Shown: piece after piece, positions 38,426 to 48,530 of the stretch
Numbering within the stretch: the first letter of the stretch is position 1
How the letters are laid out: each line of letters begins with the position of its first letter
DNA from: Mantis religiosa
Taxonomy: Eukaryota > Arthropoda > Insecta > Mantodea > Mantidae
Assembly: GCA_030765055.1 (NCBI GenBank)
Contig: CM060950.1
Coordinates: forward strand, 20,438,729-20,502,728
Direction: 5' to 3'
Length of the DNA stretch: 64,000 bases
Position numbers and translations under genes: made by a program
Notes under the pieces: generated by a model
Told to the model about the DNA's origin: nothing
Seen by the model: only the letters and a program-made list of their open reading frames with translations
The model's database searches: none

Positions 38426-39375
38426 TTTGTTATATATCTATTTTTTATATATAGTTATATTCACAAAATGTACACTAACACCTAAAATAAGTAGAAATTC
38501 TTAATTCGGCATGAAGTGGATAATTCTCAAGTTTTATGAGATATTACCTGTCAATAAAACAGGCATTTGTATATATTTCTCAACACTAATCATAACATAC
38601 AAATAGAGTAATGAGGTGGTTCGCAGATTTAACGTAGATTAACACACAAGTTCAGGCCTTTCTGAACACATTTCCAGAAAATTCAAGATACACGTCTCTT
38701 TTCGTAGTACATCGTACAATATGCTGAATTGAAATGCCAAGTTAGTTATTTAACCGAATCTACGTTTTGGAATTCGCACACATACATAGATGTTCATAGA
38801 CACACCTTCATTTTTTTTCTGAAATATTTTTGTTTTAAATTCTGGAAGTATTATTTCAGTCAGACTCTACCTTTCCAAACTTTGGCCGACACATGGCTGG
38901 TGTTAAAGGACGATTAATGTCCATTAAAACGTGTATCTCTGCTGAAATATCGAAATTGAGTACAGCACCTCCTCTACTTACCTTAAGTAACAAAACAAAA
39001 CATGGGTAGAAAATGTCATATTAAAGACCGATGATCACGTCTTTTTCTTTTAGTCAACCTTATTTAGTTAATTATTTAAATTTGCAAGGATGTAGTTTTC
39101 CTCTGTAGCTCAATCTGAGTTGATTCTGTTAATATACTTTCAATCCCTACTTGTTTGTATTTGTAAAATACTTGGCTTTGAACTCCTTTTACAAATAACT
39201 GTAGAATGTGAAAATATTATAAGATGTTTTAAAATTAATATTTTTATTACAAAATATAAAACTCTCTTAAAATTATGTTGGCGTTAATTAATAGGAAGCG
39301 AACATAGAATATATAAACTCGCGGACACAAGGCCGACATTTCATGTGGTATATAAGAAAGGCCGATGATACAGGG
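38426..39375. other. No recognisable gene
   Basis: AT-rich DNA upstream of the truncated LINE; nothing supported. Confidence 0.45.
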
Positions 39376-40475
39376 TCGCTCTATTGGGTGACATTCAAGC
39401 CATACCTGCTTATCAATTTGGATTTCGTCCGGGGCACTCGACAGTCCAACAGCTGCTGCGAGTCGTGGAGACGGCTGCCCTGGGTTTCCAGGAACAGGCG
39501 ATCACGACAGCAGTGTCTTTGGACGTCGAGAAGGCTTTCTCTACAACCTGGCACACCGGACTCCTTCACAAGCTTATCCACCTGGGCCTACCAAACCAAT
39601 TAATCAACATCTTACACAGCTTTCTAAAACATCGCACTTTTAAAGTCAGAGTTGCGGGGAAAACATCTACTCTCAGACCCGTGAGAGGCGGAGTCCCAGA
39701 AGGCTCTGTATTATCTCCTACACTGTTTAGTGTATACATGGCAGAGTTCCCAACCGAGCCGCGCGTCGAAATGGCACAATATGCTGACGACGTGCTCCTC
39801 TTCTGCAAAGACAGACATATTCGCAGAGCCTTCAACCCAATTCAAAGACACCTCCGTCTCACACAAGAGTGGTGCAGGCGTTGGCGGATGTCCGTTAACC
39901 CGGACAAAAGCCACGCTATTCTATTCACCAAGCGCCACACCCCCGCAGGCTGCCCTGATTTCCATTTCAGAGGCCGAAGGATAGAATGGGTACCCTCTAT
40001 CAAATACCTGGGAGTAGAGCTAGACAAGGGTCTGACTTTCCGTCGACACATCAGGGAACTCTCGGCGAGGGTTCAGGGAGCTATTGCATCCCTGTATCCT
40101 ATGTTGGGTTCTCGATCAATGCCAGTCCGCGTAAAGCTATACCTTTTTCGAGCTCTTATAGTCCCGTTGATGTTATATGCCTGCGAGGTCTGGGGCATGG
40201 CCGCAGATTCCTGGCTGGCATATCTTCAACGCGCTCAGAATAGAGGACTTAGGTCCATCTATTCAGTAGGCCGATTCCTCCCAGTAAGGTTCCTTCATGA
40301 AGCCTCGGGTCTTCCATACGTGGAAGATGAAATTAGACGCCGGGCTACAAAATTATACGCACAGTTACCTTTGCACAGAAGTGCCCTGGTTCGGTCTCTT
40401 GGTGATTATGATCCCACAAGACGTCGTCACCGACTATACCGGGTCCCCCGCATGGCTTGCGGGCATCCGAGGTAA
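39376..40475 (+). CDS. 5'-truncated non-LTR reverse transcriptase (Jockey-like)
   Basis: Open for 363 codons (39384-40475), the best preserved coding stretch in the window. RNA-templated DNA polymerase of a non-LTR retrotransposon. Motifs by residue: FGFRPGHST at 12-20, motif A SLDVEKAF at 45-52 (D47), motif B GVPEGSVLSPTLFSVY at 103-118 (usual Q is E), catalytic YADD at 133-136, VNPDKS at 171-176, IKYLGVELD at 206-214, then a thumb-like region to about 320. The endonuclease and the first reverse transcriptase motifs are missing, and homology to the second copy (47740 onward) begins here, so this is a 5' truncation, normal for LINEs. There is no ATG at the start; the frame simply opens. AT-rich noncoding DNA follows to about 40930 and may include the 3' UTR. 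Presumably not active. Confidence 0.9.
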
Positions 40476-40930
40476 CCACGGAACATTTCCAGCGGCAGCA
40501 AAAGCTGAGCTCCCATAATCTACCAAGAGTTGTTGGTCTCAAAATTAAACAAAATTCAGTCAAAATTTATTTCAAACTAAAATAATTCTTTCTACGTCAG
40601 GGTGCTAGTGACAGCATTCTATCCTTCTATAGGAGTCAATAGACTACCTCATATGCAATCCACCATTCTCAAAGAAAAACCGCCATCCTAACTCATCCCA
40701 AAAAAAAAGAAAATCCTATCTGTGGTTAAACCCTATCCTTGGTGGGCACACAGCAACAATCTTCAGGCTAACACAAGCCTACCAGTACCTGCGAGCGAGC
40801 GAGGGTCGCTCTTCGGAGCTTATACTAACATCTAAAAGCGGCTTGTAAAGACTTGGCGCGAAGTGCGACACTGGGCCACAGTGTAAAAAGTGTCACTAAC
40901 CCATGTAGTGACTATGACCTCCCTTTTGAT
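40476..40930 (+). other. Likely 3' region of the truncated LINE
   Basis: Coding similarity fades after ACGTCGTCACCGACTATACC; the remaining sequence is moderately GC-rich with an A-rich run at about 40700-40712. Whether this is LINE 3' UTR or flank cannot be decided without more copies. Confidence 0.35.
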
Positions 40931-43735
40931 TTGTTTTACAAACACTTACCACTGATCCATGAACGACTATTCAAACATCTCCGGTATGCAGTCGACACTT
41001 GTATTAGGTGGTTTCATAGGTAAGGTCAGTTTCATTTTGTTTTGGCCTTTTGGAAATTTATTGGGCTTCTTTGGTTTAACAATGCTATTTCCAAGAGGCC
41101 ATGTCTACACTAGTGTTGAGTATATCGCGAGCATGTATTACTCGACAAAGCGTTGAGGCGTATTGATCTCCAAGTGACTAGCGCTGTGATCCTCTCTTAT
41201 CTGGTGGATTAGAAGGGTGAACTACACCTTTGTTATTAAATGACTACCACAATTACAGTATGTGTACGGTAATACAGCTAATTTTCTAATGTAATCAATA
41301 TGTATAACGGGAATAATTTTTAAAAAGGCGATCTACTCAACTAGCAAACATATCATCAGCAAAGTTCCAACACTTAAAGATGTCTCACTCTCATTGTCCC
41401 TATTATCAACCTCGAGCTCTTTGTTTCAGTAATTCATCCCTTTTAGCAATAGGTATCAGTTCTTTTAGTCTTTTAGTTAAACAATTGACATTAATTGAAA
41501 GGTTTCGTTATGATATGATTTCAGGAAGTATAAGGTCTAAATTTTTGAATCGTGATCAGTCTGGACAAATACAAATTGGCCATAAACAACATAAATAGAT
41601 CACAACGTGAAGCTATACAAAGACATTTGTACATCACTTTAGGCATTATTATAAAATACAATCTTTTATAAGTTCATTAATGACCAATGTGAACGAAAAT
41701 ATTATTAAAAATTACGACGATTTAAATGCCCTCTTCTTTCTCCTTGTCAGAATATTCAATTACGTTATATATAATATATGGCGCCTGCCGATGTATGACA
41801 CGTTGCTGTCCAGAAGACATCATTATATCTGAACAGAGTGTACATATACTATACTCGCCGTATATGTGTGATAAGTAGGGCTCGGATTTTGATGAAAAGT
41901 CATCTTTTTTCTGAGTGGTCGCAGACGATGCTTATTTGAAATTAAGTGCATTCTGGAACAAATATGTTAGATATATATGGTTTGACTGGTCATCAAGATG
42001 CATTTCTTCCAAACTTTTATAATAACATTTAGATGCATTTTCCGGTCATTTTCCTCCATTTTCACGAATATAATGGGAATTTTCATCTGTAGCCCACATT
42101 CGGGATGACCGGATTCGATTCCCATGGCAGGCCTGAACCTGACTCCTGACCTCGGGCTTCTTGGGTGGTATTAAAATAATCCGTGATTAAAAGTTCATAT
42201 CATGTAAGCCGATATCGTGTCAGGAGAGAACTTCAGAACTGATATATTTAATAGGCAGTGACATAGTGGTTTTCAAATAACATCTGTGGACGTGGAGAGA
42301 AGTTTCAAAAAGTATAAAACAGTTTCAGCTGACAACTGCAGTTCCTTTACCTTTGATAACTTGAAGATGACCATGGTGGTGTATTGCAACGCTAAGTAAG
42401 GTATGTTTTGGTTAATGGACAGAGTAACCCATTTTTTCTTATTCTATAAATTTGAAAATGACCTGATGAATTTAGAATTTATTATTTAGTAGAAATAATT
42501 GTATTATTTACTAAGCAATTTAATTTTAAAGCGTGGTTATTTGAACCATATATTCATTATTTGTCTGTGACAGCTATTAATGTATTATTACGATGGAAAT
42601 TCTTAATTTTTGTTAGGTATTTTTTTACATTTTATGTGCATTTGTTATATTTCAAGGGCATTTTATAGCTCTATTTAGAGAACTTTTAGGTCAACAATTT
42701 CTGGCCCCTACTTATTACTTAACAAAACGTTCAAAAGAAAATCTTTAAACAAAAATAAAAAAATCAAAAGTAAAGGTAAAAATATACACCAAGCGGCCCA
42801 ACTCCCCAGTCTTTTACGCAATCAGATATGCATTTGTGCGTTGTAACAGTTGCACAAACCAACGGGGAAATTCCACTTAAACGTACGACGGTAGCAGACC
42901 TAATTCTGCTCCAAACAAGTAACAGTTTCCATCATTGAAGTAGCCTGTGTAGTCCTCTCACAGCACTACATTGCGTTTTACTGGAATTTTCCCGTTGCAT
43001 TCTGCAAGTGTTTAGGCTTATAAACGGATGTATGTTTACGCAAGGACCGGCAACAGGGCTACCTGGTGTGCTATATTTTAATACCCTAACATTAAAAGTA
43101 TTTAATGCTCGCCAGATATGGTTTCTTTCTGATTTTTTTATCTGTGTATTTACTCGACTAATTAAAATTTTCTTCAATCTCCTGGTAGCATAGAAGCAGT
43201 CATACTGGGCGGCACCACTTTATGTGTACTAAACCCTCGTGGACACGCGACAAAGCATGGTAAACAGACGGATGGTAAACAGACATTCAACGAGCCACAT
43301 GGTATCTCCTATAACAGATTCTGTTACGTAACCTTTGTTACAGATAACCTTACCCAACTGACATGTATCCATCCGCATAACATTGGCTTCCCTTTTCCCG
43401 TAATGGGCGAATCCTTTCGGCGCCGTAGAAAGGATAGTCTACAGTTGAGTTTTTTATTTTAAAAGTGTATCTATATTCTTGTCACATCTTTCGAAGATGT
43501 AAATTTAAATATCGGGAGCTATGTAACGCTGCTTTAACTTCAACTGTTCACAGAAATTTGTACACAAGAGGTACACGTGCGCACTTGCACACAAACACTT
43601 ACACATAACGTTGTTCAGAGAAATAAATATTTTGGATCCAGGTAGTTTGAAAGTATGCACTTTTGGTAAAATCTCAGTTCGTGGGTAAAATGTGGTAGTA
43701 CCCCATTTTCGATACATAGAAAGTGAACAAATAAA
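40931..43735. other. No recognisable gene
   Basis: AT-rich DNA. A B-box-like GGATTCGATTCCC at about 42113-42125 suggests a decayed SINE scrap. Nothing else is supported. Confidence 0.4.
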
Positions 43736-43985
43736 GAAGACAGAAAGAGCAGATGAAGGGAAGGAAGGGAGGAAGGATGGGAGGAAGGAAGGAAGGGAGG
43801 TAGAAGGAAGGAAGGAAGGAGCGCGGGAGGGAGAAAAACAAAAAGAGGAAGAGAAAAGAAGAAACAAAGAAAGAAAACACGGAGAAAGGAGGATAGGGAG
43901 AGGGAGAAAGAAAGAAAGAAACAATGAATGAAACAGAGAGGGAGAGAGAGAGAGAAGCGAGAAAAAAATGAAAGAAACAAGTAAA
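43736..43985 (+). repeat. Purine-rich low-complexity tract (GGAA/GAAA)
   Basis: About 250 bp almost devoid of pyrimidines on the plus strand, made of GGAAGGAAGG, GAAAGAAAG and GAGAGAGA runs. The overlapping minus-strand frames (serine/leucine/phenylalanine runs) and the plus-strand 79-codon frame are products of this bias and are not genes. Ends about 40 bp before the 113-bp array. Confidence 0.9.
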
Positions 43986-44021
43986 GGAGTACTGTTCAGT
44001 GAAGCGGCTCATCAAAGGTAA

Positions 44022-44460
44022 TAAACGTTGTGTAGTGTGTTCTGTCAAGACGCTTGCCTTTGAAGACGACCGCGACAGTACGGTCGAAACGTTAATTTTA
44101 TCTAACATGACAAAAACTGCATAGCCAAGATATTCAACGTTGTGTAGTGTGTTCTGTCCAGCAGCTTGCCCTTTGAAGATGACCACGACAGGATGGTCGA
44201 AACGTTAGTTTTATCTAACATGACAAAAACTGGATAACCAAGATATTAAACGTTGTGTAGCGTGTTCTGTCAAGCAGATTGCCCTTTGAAGATGAGCACG
44301 ACGGGATAGTGGAAACGTTAGTTTTATCTAACATGACAAGAACTGAATGGTCAAGATATTAAACGTTGTGTAGTCTGTTCTGTCCAGAATCTTGCCCTTT
44401 GAAGATGAAAAGGACGGGATGGTCGAAACGTTAGTTTTATCTAACATTACAGGCGAACTT
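44022..44460 (+). repeat. Tandem array of a 113-bp hairpin repeat
   Basis: About four units with an exact 113-bp period: CCAAGATATT starts at 44126 and 44239 and TCAAGATATT near 44351. Each unit has TTTGAAGATGA, a hairpin arm, a loop CGACAGGA or similar, the second arm, CGAAACGTTAG, TTTTATCTAAC, then AACGTTGTGTAGTGTGTTCTG and a CAGCAGCTTGCC segment. Hairpin arms covary in some copies (GACCG with CGGTC in the first, GACCA with TGGTC in the second) and are broken in the last two. A GTTAG-TTTTAT-CTAAC mini-stem follows the hairpin in most units. Related copies lie at 1-165. No coding capacity. Confidence 0.9.
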
Positions 44461-44887
44461 TAATTTAAACATGTCATATTCGGAAACATATACATATAGA
44501 TAAAGTATAAGGTTGGAAGCTAATTGGTCTCAAAGAGATTTAACTTTGGCTGCTAGTTCTTATAACATCACTTCAATATTGCTAATTATTCTGTCTATTT
44601 ACATGATTACTAGCTTTTTGGAACGTTTGATTGTTTATTATCTTTATCGCAACCATTTTCAAAACCTTTTTGTTGAGACAATGTTGCAGAAACCGAAGAT
44701 GTTCTTGCCACACTTGTTTGATATTATCTTTGTTTTAGTATTTTGAGAAGCTTCATTTTATATAAGCCTACTCAGGTTTAGCTTTCCAGTTGCGCAACCT
44801 AATGACTTTGTATACTAACATTTAGAGATGAAATGCAAATATGGTTTAAACTGTTAAGGTTACGTTAACCACTGGCGCGACAGCTCT
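44461..44887. other. No recognisable gene
   Basis: AT-rich; the 77-codon frame at 44513-44746 is hydrophobic but has no supporting feature. Confidence 0.4.
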
Positions 44888-45200
44888 TAGAGGGCCAAGG
44901 CCTACCAACCCGACTGCCGGCCTCACGCCCACTTACGCATGGCAGAGGTGGACGATCATCCAAACGATACGGGGAGGAGATGTGGTCAGCATCTGCTCAT
45001 GCCCCAACCGGAATGATGGTTTTCGTGACCAGGGCCGCTTAGCTACCCTAAGCTTCTCACTTTCCTCACGATGCTAAGTGGGCACCGGTCCTATACCCGG
45101 GACCTAAAATCCCCACCACATGGGTGGGATCGAACCCGGGCGCTTTCCGTGGCCAGGGACAAAGGCATGCTGCCTTAGCCCGCTACGCCACGGCACAGGA
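44888..45200 (-). mobile_element. tRNA-derived SINE (type 3), second copy
   Basis: Same family and strand as 21597-21895. In reverse complement the head reads CTGTGCCGTGGCGTAGCGG with a B box GGGTTCGATCCC at about 45126-45137. The body ends in CGGCAGTCGGGTTGGTAGG. The head is better preserved than in the first copy. Confidence 0.8.
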
Positions 45201-45829
45201 GTAGACTGTTATAATTACAGTGAATAAATGTGAAATATTTATTTGCAATGCACGGAGAGTTTTTCAAACATAAATGCAACAAGTTAAAACACGTTTAATG
45301 GTGTTCGTAACAGAAGTTCGAGCATTTGTAAGCAAGAAGGTCAGAAGAATTTGTTCATCTATTTATGTCATATTAAACCAGAGAAGCATTTGACTTATTC
45401 GATTGCTGATTATGGTGTAAGTTTAAAGACGATATGGGAATACAGTAGCTTTTAGCCGTTAGTCAAACTTTAATGCTAGCGTCAATGTGATGACTAGAGA
45501 AGGCATATCTAGGTGATAAAAAGTCAAAATTAATAAACTTCTCGGTATTGGTAGAATGGCCGTTCTACGTCATATGACGTCACTCTTGCATATTTGGTTG
45601 GGGTCGCGTCATTACTACTTAGAAATTCAGTGTTTACTTGACGGCCTTCTACAGCTTGGGCAATTCGTTTCATAATTTAAACCCTTGTATATTTCTCAAT
45701 AACCGATTCGACTTAATTATTAATGTCTGATTTTTTTAAGCTTTTGAGTGAGTTGGTTTTTCGTTTCTTCATTAAGAATTTACACTTTTTGTCCAGACAT
45801 TAATTGTTGCATCTATTATTTATGGAATG
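45201..45829. other. No recognisable gene
   Basis: AT-rich; contains a CGTCATATGACGTCAC stretch near 45568 that is locally palindromic. Nothing supported. Confidence 0.4.
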
Positions 45830-46300
45830 GGATAAGAAGGAAATTAGCATCAATATAAGCCACGTAATTTCTTAAGCAACGGTCACGTAGCACATTTTCA
45901 ACAATTACTGTAGAAGAAATCTTCAACTTTATCCAGCTCATCAACAATCGGCTTAAATCTCTCAAAATGTTCCACATGCTACACCACTGCTGAGAGCCAT
46001 GTGCCTTAGCGAGCAACAGTTGATGTTGGCAGTAATGGTAAATTGGAGTTTTTGTTTCTAAAGAGATCAGCATTCTTAAGGGCTTTAACAAACACCTTCT
46101 TTCCATTGGATAACAATTTGTCCACACTGGGATGCACTGACCGAACAGCTTCGTAAACCTTATATATCGCGTGTACAACACAAGTGATATGTGTCAATTT
46201 TGGAAAGCTGACCCTAGGTGTTTTCTGCTGCTTTTTTCATATAAGATTCTGCGTCGGTCAAAGAAATAAGCACATTACCTTACTTAACACCATTTGGTCT
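45830..46300 (-). pseudogene. hAT-like transposase remnant
   Basis: Minus-strand pieces read KKAAENT, FPKLTHITCVVHAIYKV, EAVRSVHPSVDKLLSNGKKV, NSNLPLLPTSTVAR, then after a frameshift fragments equivalent to a TRWGTWL..YY region, and VENVLRDRCLRNYVAYID. The order (H-I-T-C-x-x-H-A, a VDKL helix, P-P-x-P-x-x-T-R) follows hAT-superfamily or DUF659-type transposases as I know them. Frameshifts and stops are present, and only the middle of the protein is visible. No terminal repeats were identified. Confidence 0.55.
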
Positions 46301-46734
46301 TTATATGTCAATACCTTAATTGAAGGAATCTATCAATGTTAATGTCCTGCTGCCGACCATTCTTAGCAAGATACTAAAAAAGCACTTTTAGAAAGGGCCT
46401 CGTCTATTTTACGAACCCCGACCACTATATTTCCCAACTTTCTTGCTGTTTATTCTGGAGTTTTATTAATTCATTCCAACATTTTCTCATTCTCGAACTT
46501 AGCCCACATTTCTTTTAGTAATTTGTTCGAGGCCGTTTAGAAGCTGGTGTTTCCTTGAAGTAGATTATTCTGGTGCTTCCAAGTTCGTGTGCGTCACGAG
46601 AAAATCTTTTAGACTCGGTTTACTTCATTTGTTTTAGAGCAATATGCGCCAAAAATTGTTGTAATAAGTCTAAATATAATCCACTAGGAAGTTTATGAAT
46701 TTGAGCTGGAGGTTTTTTGCCGACTATTTCGAGA
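46301..46734. other. No firm assignment; possibly more transposase remnant
   Basis: Lies upstream of the hAT-like remnant on the minus strand. No motif is secure. Confidence 0.3.
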
Positions 46735-48530
46735 GGACCATGAGGCCAAGAGACGACCTCCAGGACTTAGGCTTCTCCGGCCAAATTAAGCGAGAGGTAC
46801 GTCAATATTTTCGACGTCCTTCTGCTGAGGTGGTTCGACTTCATATTATTAAACCTAGTGGGCTCTAGGGTGCATTCCGGCGTCTCAATCCCAAAAAGCA
46901 GTTGGATGGGTTAACCCCTGTCATGCTTCGCCACCTTCCTTTCAAAGCCGTGCTCTTTCTCACACGTGTTTTCAACATGTCTCGCCCTGTGCTACGAGGG
47001 CTGTTCAATAAAGAAGGTAAGTAAAGTTCAGTGTGGAAATCTCTTTCATCGCCAACCCCAAAATTTCAAAAGTGGTTGCTTCTGCTGGGAAAGATACGGT
47101 ATTCTCAATCTTTGATATTAAAGGGACGGTTTATCGGCATGTTGTACCTGCACACACGTCAGTAATTGGACAAAACTACAGGGATCTCCTGAAAACATTG
47201 CAAGTCCATATCAGGCTCAAAAGACGATGATGCTGCGGCCTCATATTGCCAATGTCGTTGATGAATATCCTGCAAAAAAAAAGAAAAACGCGAAGTGTAC
47301 TCTCACCCTCTCTATAGTCCGGATTTAGCCCCATGTGACTTTTTCTATTCAGTAACTTGAAGAAGCGCCTTCGTGGTAGGCATTATCCATCATCAGAAGC
47401 AGTGGTGAAGGCTGCGGAGGCGATTTTGAAGGATCTTTCAAAAGATGGTTTCCAGCATGTCTTTGAAGTCTGACAGAAACCCTGGGACAGGGGCATCGCA
47501 TTCAGGGGAGACTATTTTGAGAAGGACCGTCAAAATTATGAAGTTGAGTAAAGGTACGCTGTAAAAAAAGTTGTGGTCACTCTTTATTTAAAAGCGCTCG
47601 TACATTCCACGACAGTGCAGGGAAGCTGGGATCATATGCACTTTGAAGCCTTGGTAGGACCCGGTTCTTCTAGCTAGTTACCGTTCCATTAGTCTCCCGT
47701 CAGTCCTTTCAAAAGATTTCGAGAGGTTCTTTCTAGCCCGCTTTTCACCCTTATTGGGTGACATTTAGGCCATTCCTCCCCATCAGTTTCGTTTTCGTCT
47801 TGGGCACTCTACCTCACACAAGTTGCTGTGTTTTATGGAAGCCGCTGCCGAGGGTTTCTAGGATAGCATGTAAACTACGACAGTTTCTATGAATGTCGAG
47901 AAGCCCTTTTCGATCATATAGCTATACAGGGCTCCTAAACAATCTTATTTCCCTGGAGCTTCCTTCTCACACAATATACCTACTACACACTTTCCTTAAA
48001 CACAGATTCTTTGTTATCACCGTGACGGGAGTGTTCACCACAAAAACACCCATCAGAAGCGGAGTCCCCACAGCTTCTCTGTTATACCCTACGCTTTTTA
48101 GCGTATATGTGGTCGTAATTCCCACGTAGGCAAGCGTCAATATAGCTCAGTATGCTGATGACGTGCTGCTCTATTACACAGATAGGCACCCACGCTAAGC
48201 CTTCCCAGTTCGGAGATACCTGAGCCTCATCCAAGATTGGTGCAGGCTTTGACAATTGTCCATCAATCCGGACAAAAGCCAAGCCATACCTTTTACCAAG
48301 CGCCGCTTTCCTAACAGCCTACAATCCTTTACTTATCCTGGTTGAAGGATAGAGTGGACAAGCTCACTACTTACTTGGGAATAAAGCTGAACAAGGGCCT
48401 AACTTTCGGTGGTCACATCAGGCACGCGGCGCTTCGGCTTCGTTGTGCCCCATGATGCGGTCCGGGATGCCGACTTCCTTGCCCTGGTACTCCCATAATG
48501 CACTTAAAGCTGAATGAAGATATATTAATC
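46735..48530 (+). pseudogene. Non-LTR reverse transcriptase, decayed second copy
   Basis: Same family as 39376-40475 but extending further 5'. Before the nested mariner it reads FRRLNPKKQLDGLTPVML and LPFKAVLFLTRVFNMS (early reverse transcriptase motifs); after it come SYRSISLPSVLSKDFERFF, LLGDI-AIPPHQFRFRLGHST, the motif A region, TPIRSGVPTASLLYPTLFS (motif B, degraded) and AQYADDVLLYYT at about 48150. Stops and frameshifts throughout. Similarity ends near 48490 after the HIR segment. It gives the age order LINE first, mariner second. Confidence 0.85.
46995..47600 (+). mobile_element. Deleted mariner nested in the LINE copy
   Basis: Bounded by TA at 46993-46994 and TA at 47601-47602, with terminal inverted repeats CGAGGGCTGTTCAATAAAGA and, in reverse complement at the right end, CGAGCGCTTTTAAATAAAGA. 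At 606 bp it is about half of a typical 1.3-kb mariner. The transposase remnant reads VFSIFDIKGTVYRHVVP (first DDE-domain aspartate), NYRDLLKTL, a stop region, then YSPDLAPCDFF (the mariner SPDLAP block with the last catalytic aspartate), LKKRLRGRHYPSSEA, and a C-terminal segment ending near 47550. The N-terminal DNA-binding half is deleted. Inactive. Confidence 0.9.

Noticed and set aside
40959..41156. 65-codon frame with a hydrophobic stretch (GKVSFILFWPFGNLLGFFGL)
   Set aside because: Could look like a membrane segment, but there is no start context, homology or neighbour to support a gene.
43505..44186. Long serine/leucine/phenylalanine-rich minus-strand frames up to 170 codons
   Set aside because: They come from the one-sided purine tract and overlap each other in different frames; no protein feature.
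44022..44460. Calling the 113-bp unit a hammerhead ribozyme outright
   Set aside because: Core resemblance is partial and stem I is not evident, so it is only offered as a hypothesis.
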